This document shows positions 24,001 to 36,000 of a DNA stretch of 64,000 nucleotides, one piece after another (positions within the stretch are counted from its first letter, which is position 1; every line of letters begins with the position of its first letter). This DNA comes from Trichuris trichiura (lineage: Eukaryota > Nematoda > Enoplea > Trichinellida > Trichuridae). The notes under the pieces were generated by a model. The model saw nothing but the letters and a program-made list of their open reading frames with translations. It had not been told where the DNA came from and ran no database searches. The DNA is taken from the NCBI GenBank assembly GCA_037903355.1, contig JBAJFE010000019.1:434001-498000 (forward strand), written 5' to 3'. The position numbers were made by a program, and so were the translations under genes.

Positions 24001-27000
24001 TACTTCTCGGATGCGGCCGACTACGTCATACAGAAGGAGAACATAATCACCCGTCGTAGGGAGTTAGTCATCGACTCTGGGGTTAGCAATTGCGAAGGTT
24101 TGGCCATCGATTGGGCAGCTGGCAATTTGTATTGGTCGGACGAAGGTCTTCAGACGATCAACGTTGTTCGATTGTCGAATACCGAATGGCGACGGGTGAT
24201 TGCCAGCGATAATATGACCCATCCGAGGGCCGTATGCGTACACCCAATGCAAGGTCTGCTATTTTGGACCGACTGGGCTGACTTGAGCGAAACGGAAGCG
24301 GGAAAAACGGCCAAAATTGAACGATCTCTATTGAACGGCGACGAACGAACGGCGCTTATAAGTACGCAAATTCGATGGCCAAACGGTTTGACCATAGACT
24401 ACAAGGAGGGATGGCTTTACTGGTGCGACGCGTTTTTGGATCGAGTTGAAAAAGTGCGCTTTGACGGGCGCCAAAGGACGGTGGTTCTTTCGTCGGACGC
24501 CATTGTACATCCGTACGGGTTGGCCCTTTATGACGGCTTTTTGTACTGGACCGAATTCCGCAAAGGCGTCGTGATGCGTTTTGACTTGTCCAAGGTGAAC
24601 GCCAGCTCGCAGACTACCAACTCGTTGGTCATTATGTACAAGGATACGTCTCCGCTGTTCGAGATTCACGTTTTTGCCGATTCGGGCAATCGCTTGCCAA
24701 CGTTGTGTTCGTTGAACAATGGCGGCTGCGAGCAGTTTTGCTTCCATACAACTACGAAAGGCAAGGAGGTATGCCATTGCGCTGACGGTTACAAGAGGAA
24801 CCCGAGCAACCATTCGGCGTGCGAACCAGAGCCCTCGTGGCCTACGCGCAGTCGATGCGACAAGGAGCAGTTTGAATGCTTGCGCAATCATCAGTGCATC
24901 GAAAGAAAGTACTTATGCGATAGCGACGACGATTGCAAGGACGGTTCGGACGAGGACAGCTCGCCGGAAGGTCCATGTTGTAATATCCATGCAAAATTGG
25001 GCGTCCGTACCTTATTGATGGTCTGCTTGTTTGCAGATAATCACACTTGCAGAGCGGATCAGTTTCGATGCAAGTCGAATAGATGCTTGCCCAAAGCTTG
25101 GGTTTGCGACGGCGATCACGACTGTCAAGATGGCGACGATGAAATGGACTGCCAAAGTAAGCAGCAACGAAATAAAATATCACAATGTACAGGCAGCTCT
25201 CGTATAACACGACCGTTTGGTGACTTAAAAATCCTGAAAAATCTCGCGTTATAGGAGACATGTAAAGTATAGGAAAATCACGATTTGGTTCAAAGCGTCA
25301 GGATTGTTTACTTGTAAACAACAACGGAGAGATATCTCAAATAAGCTGGGTTGAAACAGGAGTTATGATGTACCTGAATAACATTATCTTTTACGGCGAT
25401 CATACATTAACGGCAGAGCTTTTATGATAGAACTCTTTACAGCGGACCGAATTCAAACTGGCTTTCAGGAGCGGTGTACTTGCGTCCTTAGCTTGTGGAA
25501 AGAGTCCCTCTAAATCCTAAAATAAACGACCTCATACCCAGGAATGAATGGAGTTCCTTTGAACTCACTTCTTTAATCTCACTATCCTTTGTTATAGGCG
25601 AACGGAGGTCCTATTAAATGTAGAAGGTAGCGCTTCCTCATCGTCACATTGTTTCTTCATTGCAGTAAAGTATAATTCCAGCTTCGTTTGTTTCGCACGT
25701 GTGCTTCTTTCGTACAGCAGCTGCTTATATGGCTCCAAGCAAGCTCGGATACCTCTTGTGGTTTTCCCGCTGCGTTCTGCATTACAATCATTGTCTTCGA
25801 GCCATTGTAAACGCTGTTCAATAGTGTCCGGTGTATCTGACGGCTCAGTAGTGGTCATTTGTCGCGGAGGCGGAGGAACTTCCTGATTTTCATCATCTTC
25901 TTCTCTTCCTTATGCTTCCCCTACTACAGAACGTTTCTGCAGCTCCTCGGTGGTCAGCTCATCCGGTTGACAATCCAAAATGTCCTCAATATCTTGATAT
26001 TCCACTCCTTCAAATTCTAGCCTGTTTGCCAACTGAACGCAGCTTTCAGTAATTTCGCATATTTGAGCAGAAGGCTCAAAGTCTTTAAAATCGCAGATCA
26101 GATCTGGGATGAGTTTCCGCCAAACACGGTGTAAGCACTGTTTCGATACGTCATTCCGGGCTTCTACGATGTTGTTAATAACCATTCTCAGGTTATAGTT
26201 CTTCCAAAATTCCATCACAGTTTCACAATTTTCTCCGTCGGTCGCGTCGATCAGCATCTTGAACGTTTGCCTTAATTAGTAAGCTTTGAATGCTCCAATA
26301 ACGCTTTGGTCAAGCGGTTGTAACAAAAAGTGGTCCGTGCAGGCAAGAAAACAAAGTGGACATTTGGGTCTAGCTCAGCTGTCATCGGTAGGTGGCTTGG
26401 CGCGCTATCCATGATTACGAGAACTTTAAAAGCCAAGTTCTTCTCGTTCAAGTATTTCCTAATGTAATTCACATAAGCATTAGAAGAAATATCAAGGCAA
26501 ACTTGGGCGTTCATCCATCCTCTTTTGCTGTAAACGCTCAAACTGCTTTTAACAATTCCCCTTAGGGCTCGTGGATTGGCATGACGATGAATCATCAATG
26601 GTTTCAGCTTAAGATTTCCACTAGCGTTGGCACCGAGCATTACAGTCACACGATCTTTCGCAGCGCAGATTCCTGCAGCATGCCTACGCTCTCTGGAAAT
26701 GTAGGTCTTTTTTTGGCATACGCTTTAGATAAAGATTTGTCTCGTCAAAGCTAAAAATTTGATCGAGGCAGTAACCCTTTTCTTTGACCAAGTTTTGTAC
26801 TTCTATTGGAAATGTTTGCGCGGCATCGACGTCCGCGCTTCCTGCTTTGCCACGGAGACGAACATTGTGAAAACTGTGTCGATTCTTGAAACGGCAGAAC
26901 CAACCACTACTAGCAGTAAATAGAGGAATTTCAGTAGGATTTGTAGACTGTTTCTTAAGGTCTTAGTAAATCGTAACTGCTTTTTGTCTGATGGTGGAAA

Positions 27001-30000
27001 ACGTTGTTCCTATTCTTTTCATCGTTTGAGTTTCGATCCAAATGCTGAGTAGTTTTTCCATTTCTTCCAGTATCTTAGGCCTTGTTCTTATTGACATCGC
27101 AATACTTAAACTGGTACCGCTTAGGTAAGTCTGTTTAATTTTTTCTGCATTGCTCGTAATGGTCCGCAACGTTGATTCCTTTATGCCGGTAGCTTTGACG
27201 ATATCACGTGTCGCCCCATTCCGTTCATACCGTTTCAGTATCTCAAGCTTCTCTCCAACAGTCAGCGCCTTTCTTTTTCGACCACTACCAGCTGACTTCG
27301 AATCAGGAAGCTTAGACATTTTCAGATACTTAAAGACTATTCTCAGATAGCGGAATCAGACAAAATACTTACGAATTGTGCTCGCAATCAGACGGTGTGA
27401 ATGCTTTCCAGATTCTGTGCAAGCGTACTACGACTGACTGGAAAAGCTCTACGATGCCTGCGCTTCGGTAGAATTGAAAATGGAAGCATCGTCTGTGCAG
27501 ATGTTCTTGCCAGCGCAAATTATTCCACCGAACATGAATACCGATCAATAGCCTGTTTGAGTATGCATATCGCAGGGTGCACAGCTGGGTCGGACACTAC
27601 TTCTGATAAGAATCCTAAAAGTTTTTGTCACATTTCGCTTGTTCGTGACCGTGGAACCTGCATACGCTAAGAGCGCGGCCTTTGTTTGCTCTCGGTGAAT
27701 GAAAACACGGGGAGACATTGCCAGAAGCCCACGCTTTCCAGCCGGCAAATTCGCGTAAGAAGCGAAACAGAATCGCGTTATGTGAGAAAGTGCTACGATT
27801 TCAAAATTGCGTATGAGCGAAAACGCGTTATATGAACACGCGTTATACGAGAACTGACCTGTATTTGTTTTTATGTAAAATTACATACTAAAGATTACGT
27901 ACCGTTTATTAGCCAATAATAGGACGGCTGAGTTTTGAACTTACTCAGCGTTTAAAGCAATTGATCTGAGCAGTTTCAAGCGTTAGCAAGTACGCCTGTT
28001 GGAGTATGTATAATTTGCTCGTAGGCGATCCCCGCGTATTCAAGTTGCTATGAAGGCGATTTTGAAAAATAAGCCTCCTTGTAATGCCGAGAGAACGGTG
28101 CCAGAAGGCGTTGCTTAAAATTACGTAACTGCGCTTCGCTTTAGCAATAACTGTTTTCCGTTAAGTCTATTTGCTTTCTGCAAATTTCCTTACACATTTT
28201 TATTTGAATAAGCCGGTCGTGCATGAAGAAGCTTTTCCTTAATTAATGAGGGCTGCTTAGCGTCTACTTAACTTGCAGATACGACGTGCGGACCAAATTA
28301 TTTCCAATGCAAAGTGTCCAAAAAATGTATACTCCAAATATGGGAATGCGACCACGAATTGGACTGCGGTCCCGGCGACACATCCGACGAGCACGAGAAT
28401 TGCGTTTATCCGCCCTGCAACGGGTTGCAGTTCACTTGCGCGAACAAGCAGTGCATATCGGCGCTGTACGTTTGCGACGGCGATCGAGATTGTCGGGACG
28501 GATCGGACGAGTTGCATTGCGACTTCGGTTGTCAACCCGGTGTAGAATTTCGGTGTTCCCCGTCGAGCGCCTGCATAAATTCTTTGTACAAATGCGACGG
28601 ATATCCGGATTGCGACGACGGATCCGACGAAGCGGACTGCCGTAAGTGTTCATGCTTGAAAATATCCGTTGCGCCGATTTGTTTTTGGCCTCTTTCAGCC
28701 GTCAACAGTCATAGCTGTACAGTTAGCGAATTCCATTGCCAAAGCGGCGAGTGCATTCGATCGTTGTTTCGTTGCGACGGGTACAAGGATTGTTTGGATG
28801 GGTCCGACGAGCTCGATTGCGGTGCGAGACAAGTTTGTCCACGTTCTTTTGATTGATATGCAAATTTTAGCAAATTATACTTGCCATCCCAGCTTGTTCG
28901 TTTGCAAGGATTCGCATCGTTGCTTGCCGAACACTCTTGTTTGCGATGGTAAAAAGAATTGCGAAGATGGTTCGGACGAGTTGAACTGCGGTATCATCAG
29001 CTTTTTCTTCATTCTAACATTACTCCATTATTTTTTCTTCTTCTTTTTTTCCAAACGGTTTTGTTCATCCGCCGTGAACAAGTGCGATAACTGATGTTGC
29101 TTTTTAAGGCAATAAAGAGCCTGTTGTATGTACTGGCCCACACTTTCGTTGTATGAACGACTCGTCAATTTGTTTACACTTGTCCAAGTTGTGCGACCGC
29201 AGCATTGACTGTCCAGACGGTAGCGACGAGTTTGGTGTATGCGACGAGCACCAATGCCTAAAAAGCAATATGAAATGTCAACAGCTGTGCTACGATACGC
29301 CGTACGGTTTCAGCTGTTCATGCAATGAGGGATACTATCTCCAAACGGACGGTCGAACATGTTCAGGTATATGGTTGCCATCAAATGAAACTCTTATTTT
29401 GTTCCATTGTATTTTTTATTGAAGCGAAAAACCCTTGCAAACAATGGGGCATCTGCAGTCAGCATTGCGAAGCCGAAGGTGCTCATCACTACTGCTATTG
29501 TCAGTCCGGTTATTCGCTGCTGCCGGACAAGTTCTCCTGCAAGTCGACCGGTACATCTCATTTGCATAGACGCTATAAAAGGTATGTGAAAAAAATAGTG
29601 GACGCTTGCAGATCCCGTCCATCCGTATATAATCTTCGCCAACCGTCACGAATTGCGCATGGTTGGTTTGCGCGACAATGTGGCTCTTCCGTTAGCTACC
29701 AATTTGCGAAACACAATAGCCGTTGACTTTTTCTACAAGTCGTCCGAACCGTTGATCTTTTGGACCGACATTGCGACCGACAAAATTTACCGCGGTCGCT
29801 TGGTTGACCAAGGTAAGCGTTGAACGCGTAAGCAAACTTGCTCGACTGTTCAACTGCAGTGATTGATGACTTGAGCATAGCAGCATCATTATTTAATTGC
29901 GCCTTTTATTCTATGCAGTGTCTGCTTTTTTGGTCATTGGAAAAATCTAACCAACTATTCAAAGCTTCTGCACTGTAGTGCGTACACTTGCATGCCTGTG

Positions 30001-33000
30001 CTAACGGCGTTGCATTTCACTTTAAGGCACGACGTCCCAGCAGGCGGTCTATTTTTACCGTTTTGAAAGGCTGCCCCAATTAGGTTTGTTTAACTGTTGC
30101 AAAAAGTTGCTCATCTTTTGTAGAGAGCGCATACGCATGCTGAATATGTTCTTTTTTGCGAAATAGCATGTGCGAAAACTTGAAACCGAAGTTCTTCTTG
30201 GCGTGTCGTCTAGCTTCTTCGTGTTTTCTTCGATATTTGAAAAGCTCCGGCAAGTGTAAAACGAGTTGTGATAATGATCAAAATCGGCACTGCCCGAAAT
30301 CCCGAAAAACAAAAATCCCGAATCGCCAGCTTGACCGCTTTCTCTCGTTACTCGCGGCACTTGATCTTACAGCAAAAATAAAAAACAATGATTGGAGAAC
30401 TCGGGATTCTTGTCTTTCTGGATTTGCATATATTCTTTCATGGAAAGGTTTGGGTCAGAATCCCGAATAGGTTAAAAATACACTGTAAAGTGTGGCCTTG
30501 TTGCATGGGCATCTAGATAAGGGATGCGCTCTAGCAGGGGCGTTATTCTACTGGTGTTGTACAAAGTTAGCGATCTAAAAAACAACGTCAGCAAAATAGC
30601 GCCTCTGCTCAAATACACTCCTTATCTGGAAGATGTATTTCACAAAAGCCGCAAGGCCAAAGGACGCTAACCTCTCCGTGAGGGACTGCTACCAAATCCC
30701 GAAAGACAGGAATCCCGAGTTTTCCGACCATTGCTATAATGACTATATCCACACGCACACCGTTGTTCTCCATTTTTCAGTTTAGAATTGCGCTGCCTGC
30801 ATCAGCTGTGAGCAACAGGAGAAAGCAGCCAAGTTATCGATTCGAGATTTTGTTTTTTGGTATTTGGCAGAAGCCCCTCGGGGAGGGGTTGGGACCAAAA
30901 TCCCGAATAAATTCAAAATGCGCTGTGAAGGTAAGCCTTAAGGCATTTGTGCACTACATCTTCTAGGTGAGGAATGTATTTGAGCAGGGGTGCTATTACA
31001 CCGGTCTTGTTCGAAGTTAGTGACATGATAAATAAGACCAGCATAATGACGCCTACGATCCTTGTCTAGAAGGTGCCAGTGCAACAGGGCTACCCTTTAC
31101 TGTGTATTTTCAACCTATTCGGGATTCAGACCTTTCAGGAATTCGTGAACTTTTCGGCGTCAAGTGAAATGTGCGTAACCAAGGGAACCATTGTTTGGGT
31201 ATAACAAGTAGGCGCAGCCTTTTCAATTTAAATTTGGCGGTTGGGCTTAGGAAATTTTATAGGTCTCGAAAATAATTTAATTTTCTACCTTTTGTTGACT
31301 CAGTTATTGGCACTATGGATTCCCTTCCAGTTTGCGATTCTTACGTGATAATCTTTTGCCGCCCGCGAGTAAAGTTGTCAGCGCGTTGCAGCCACTGAAT
31401 GGTTCTCAGGAAAAGTCGACGCGCTTTAGGTTTGCAGTTTTGATATTCGCGCCAGCACGTTTATCAAAACTGCAAACTGGAAAATTGCGGTGAGATGTCA
31501 TTTTATTTCAGCTTTTCCAACATCAAAATTTCTACATACAGAATACATTCCGAAAGCTCCTTGCTTACCGCTTCAAACTGTCAAGTCACCATTGTTTAAA
31601 TTTCGAGGCTTAAAATGCAATAGTGATGGAATTTTTTCCGGATTTTTTAGTCAAGAAGGAATGTCACCCCCTTCTTTTTGGTTGTCATAATTTTTTAAAG
31701 CAAACTGCATTTTTAAGCCTTAATGCTAATAGGAGCAGACTAGGCTTATATTTTAAGTGTTGTGGTAAAAATGTATTGTGCATGGTTCCTGTTCTGGCTG
31801 GTTCAATAGAATTTCCTTTTCCTCAGCGCTGGAAGATATAACTGTCGTCGTTCAGCACGGGATTGCCACTGCTGAAGGAATAGCGGTGGATTGGATTAGT
31901 CGAAACTTGTATTGGGTGGACAGTACGCTTGATCAAATAGAGGTGGCAAGATTTGACGGCACCTGGCGCACAGTGGTCGTTTCCGGTGAAATGCAAAACC
32001 TGAGAGCTTTGGCCATTGATCCGCGCAAAGGGTAATTGTGAATATTGCGTTGTCATGTTTTTTTTTTTGCAATGCTCTTTTCTTTCGCAGATTACTTTTT
32101 TGGACGGATTGGGAAGAGTCGAATCCTCGTATTGAGAGGTGCACGCTGGCGGGCAACAGCAGGGTGCACAATCTGCTTGAAGTATCGCAAGTATCCGGCG
32201 GTTGGCCTAACGGTTTGACCATTGACTACATACCCGAAAGGCTTTATTGGATTGACGCAAAGTAAGCATGGTAATTGTACCTTTTCGACGTTTCGAATCA
32301 AAACGACTTTAGAACCGACTCAATCCATACCGTTGACTACGACGGTCGGGATCATCACCTTGTTCTTTCGGGAAACGACTTTTTGTCTCATCCTTTCGCC
32401 ATTTCCATCTTTGAAGACTTTGTTTATTGGACCGATTGGCGGGTCAGCTCCATTGTTAGAGTAAGCTGTGGGCATTCAAGTTTTTTCAATTCACATTTTC
32501 GCTTTTTTAATGCTTTCAGGCCAACAAGTGGAACGGCACCAATGTGCAGATTATTCAAGGGACTTCCGCTCAACCGTTCGACATTGAAGTTATGCATCCG
32601 TCCCGGCAGCCGAAATCCATTAAGTCGCCGTGCAGTATGCGCAACGGAGGCTGCTCACATTATTGCCTTTTGGAAAGTAGCTCGTCCTATTCGTGCAAAT
32701 GCCCTTACATGTACCATTTGCACAAGGACGGAAAGCGGTGCCTTGGTAAGCTTTCGGATGAGAAAAATTTCCAACCGCCCCGCGGGCTGCCTTCACATTG
32801 CGTTTATATTTGTATGGTCGCGTTTCAGAGGTCGAAAACGCGTTGTTGTACTCTCAGCGTATGCGCATTGTTGGTTTGTCCAAAAGCGATCCGGACGTCA
32901 GCTTAATGCCGGTGATCACGAGCAGTGCAGTGGAAAATGTTTCCTCAATTGACGTGGATCCCGTAAGCCAACGCGTTTATTGGATAGACATCAAAGCGAA

Positions 33001-36000
33001 CGCCATCTATCGTGCCTTTCTGAATGGTTCCGCGAGCGAAAGCATAATCGATTCAGGTTCTAGTTTTGGGCCCACGAAAATTGGAGCGCAATTGTTTTGC
33101 TGCAATTTAGACTTGACTTACTACGGGTTGTCCATTGATTGGGTGTCCAGGAATTTGTTCTTCATTGCCTACAGCAGCGAAGTGGCTGAAATATCCGTCA
33201 GTTCACTGGACGCCGAATTTCGCCGAGTGGTCATTCAAAACTCGGCCTTAAGCCCCGGCGGTATTTTGAAACCGAAGGAAATAGTTGTTCACCCATTTCT
33301 CGGGTACGTATTCTCTTTCGGCCAGGCGCGCAAGAGAAATTTTCGAATTTAAGACGATTGTATTGGGTCGAAGGCGGTACGCAGCCGAAGCAAATCAAGA
33401 CGGCAAGCATGAATGGAGACGACGTACGCGCGTTGAACAACATTCCCGCTAGCGTAGTGAATGAGCCGACCAGTAAGCGCAAACCATATGTTGGTATCGC
33501 ATCTTTTTGCTTATCAACCATACACGGACGTTGCAGGTCTTCGACTTGACATTGCCAAGAATTGCCTTTATTGGATTGACAGCGCAACTTCTACTGTTCA
33601 TTCATACGATCTTCTGAAAGAGAAGGTGAAGGCAGTGTCGCTTCCGGCAAACTTGGTGCCGTCCAAGTTGGACGTTGCGTGGGACTCAGAGTTGTACGTG
33701 GTCGACGAGGAAACGCTGACCGAACCATTCATTGCTCATGTTACCTTAAATCCCCTAGCGTTCAACGTGCTTCGCTACAACGTATCGCGCGTTACGAGCC
33801 TTCGTTCGTACAGCGCAAGCGTACGCACAGGTGTGTGTTCACGCAAGCGACTTTCCATTCATGTTTCCGCTTTGTCAATGCGCGTTTGATTTCAGCTCAA
33901 AATGCGTGTACGGACTTGAAGTTGAAATGCAAGCAGTTGTGCATTCCATTAGCTCCACGCGAGGCGATCTGCGCCTGCGGCACTGGGTACACGTTGTCTC
34001 CTGACAAGAGTTCTTGCATAGGTCCGTGCTTCTGTCAAGTTTTCAATGGAACATTCGGTTAGCGTAATTTCGTTGAGCGATTTTTGTAGGCCAGGAAACT
34101 CAGTTGCTTTTTTGTCATGCCGATAAGGTCGTCGGAGTGAATGAACGGGGCGTCCGCACGTTGGCGCCTATACCGGGTGCCGTTGCCCCTTCCTCGTTGG
34201 ACTTCTACGCTGCGGAGGATCGAATCTTTTGGACGGACACGGCAAGAAATCAGATCAACTCGATTCGGCGCGACTTGTCGGATCGAAAGGTGGTTCTCAG
34301 CGATCGTAACGTCAAGCTTGGTTCCCTCGCGGTCGATTGGATAGCGGGTAAAAGCCTGTTGACAGCCCTGATAGTTTAATCTGATTGTTATTTCATATTT
34401 TTTCAAGGCAACATTTACTGGTCGAATGGTCTTTACGCAACGGATGTCAAACAAGGCGTTATTGAAGTAGCGCGTCTCAATGGCTCCCATCGGTACATAG
34501 TGGTTCACGATCCGTACGATATTCCTCGATCCGTTCGTTTGGACCCTAATGCCGGGTAAGGTTCCCCCAGTATTGACCTTTTCGTATTAAAATTCGGGGG
34601 ACAATTTTTGCTGCCGTAACAAAGATCCGAATTATTCACTAAGTTAGTTTTTTCTTAAGCAGGGCAATTTGTCTTCAAAGTTGCGGACCAGTCTACCCTT
34701 CCAAAATTGGAAATTATTGGGGTATCGTAATTGTAAAAGGTTGTTTCCACCGAGTCCTCTGTCAATAGTTCATTTTTTCTCATCCCGCCCTAAAGATCTG
34801 CCCCTGACTGTGAACAACGAAAATAGGGGAAGATAATCTGTTTTCTGTCGTTTATCCATCGATCTTAAGCTTAAGGTATTTTATGCTTTTATTCATTGAG
34901 CTTAAGCTCAAACATATACATAGGTTGGAAAATAGCGCCTCAGGACAGCTAGTTGCAACTGATAATGGATCTTTTGCCGAAGAAGGCAACGTCCACGCAG
35001 GATTCATGAACGCTGACGATAAGACATGATGAATCCCGAAAGGTCCGCAATAACTTTGACTTTAATAAAAAACAGCCAGTTTAATGTAATTAATCAAAGA
35101 ACATCTACGACGAATACGGCTCCTGACGAGGCAAACAACTATGAAGAAGGCGTTTCGATAGGCTGGTGCCCAGAATGCATCCATGTCGAAACTACTTTCA
35201 GTTAGGCTTTGAAGTATTGTTCAAATTTGCATGTTATCACATAGAGGAGCCGTTAAGACAGTTTCGAATTTATACCCAAGTCTCAGCCCCAACACGCATG
35301 CCACATTGCGTTATATATTTCAGTCCGAGAATATCTGAAACTCTGAAGGCATTTGACCTCGAGTATTGTGGGTATAACAAATGTCGTAATGTTCTTTTCG
35401 ATTTACTTTCGTCAACGTTACGTCGCGTCGAGTGGTGCACTTGAAGAATCGTTCTTTTAAGTTATCTGTTCTGGTTGAACACCACTGGTATCCAAAGAGC
35501 TTGGCTTGACGGCAGCGAGCAGCAGGAGATCATATCCGTGACCAATTGTTCGGCCCTAGAAGTGGATACGTCGAATCGTCAGATTTGCTGGTTAAATCAG
35601 AATCGCAACGAGCTGTCTTGTTCCGACTACGACGGCGGTGGTAAACACACCTTGCACATGTACGCTTCAAATGCCACCTACATTACCGCCTTTACTATGC
35701 ACAATCGTCGGCTCTATTGGAGCGACAGGTAGCTGTTGGCTGCAGGCCACTTTTTCGCGCGCGGATTCACCCGTTATTGTCCCGCGCAGATATCTGCGAG
35801 ACGGCAATGTAATGTACGGCGATTTAAACCTACGCAAGAATGACTTTTTCACGTTCATCCAAGTGACCAAGCAGCGTCCGCGAAATGTGGTCAACGGTTT
35901 GAAAATGTTCGACTCGCGCGTCCAGTCGGGTATACGCGTGCATTGGACATTTACTTGAACTTAAAGGCGAAAGCGTAATGATTTGCAGGTAGCAACAGTT

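Larger units (their letters stand above)
24856..29238 (+). other. LRP1: LRP1 block: LA cluster II (eight repeats)
   Basis: Repeats lie in the end of exon 23295-24979 and in exons 25037-25156, 28279-28641 (three repeats), 28699-28821, 28871-28990 and the first part of 29109-29366. Each keeps six cysteines and the acidic calcium cage, for example [13 protein letters not shown] and [13 protein letters not shown]. Eight repeats equals the count in LRP1 cluster II. The intron 25157-28278 was enlarged by a Tigger transposon. Confidence 0.92.
29239..32620 (+). other. LRP1: LRP1 block: EGF pair and propeller 3
   Basis: EGFs are in exons 29109-29366 ([12 protein letters not shown]) and 29425-29550 ([11 protein letters not shown]). 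The propeller uses 29612-29812, 31827-32031, 32091-32261, 32313-32460 and the start of 32520-32745. Blade motifs include [58 protein letters not shown] and [25 protein letters not shown] of human LRP1 corresponds to [11 protein letters not shown] here. Confidence 0.92.
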
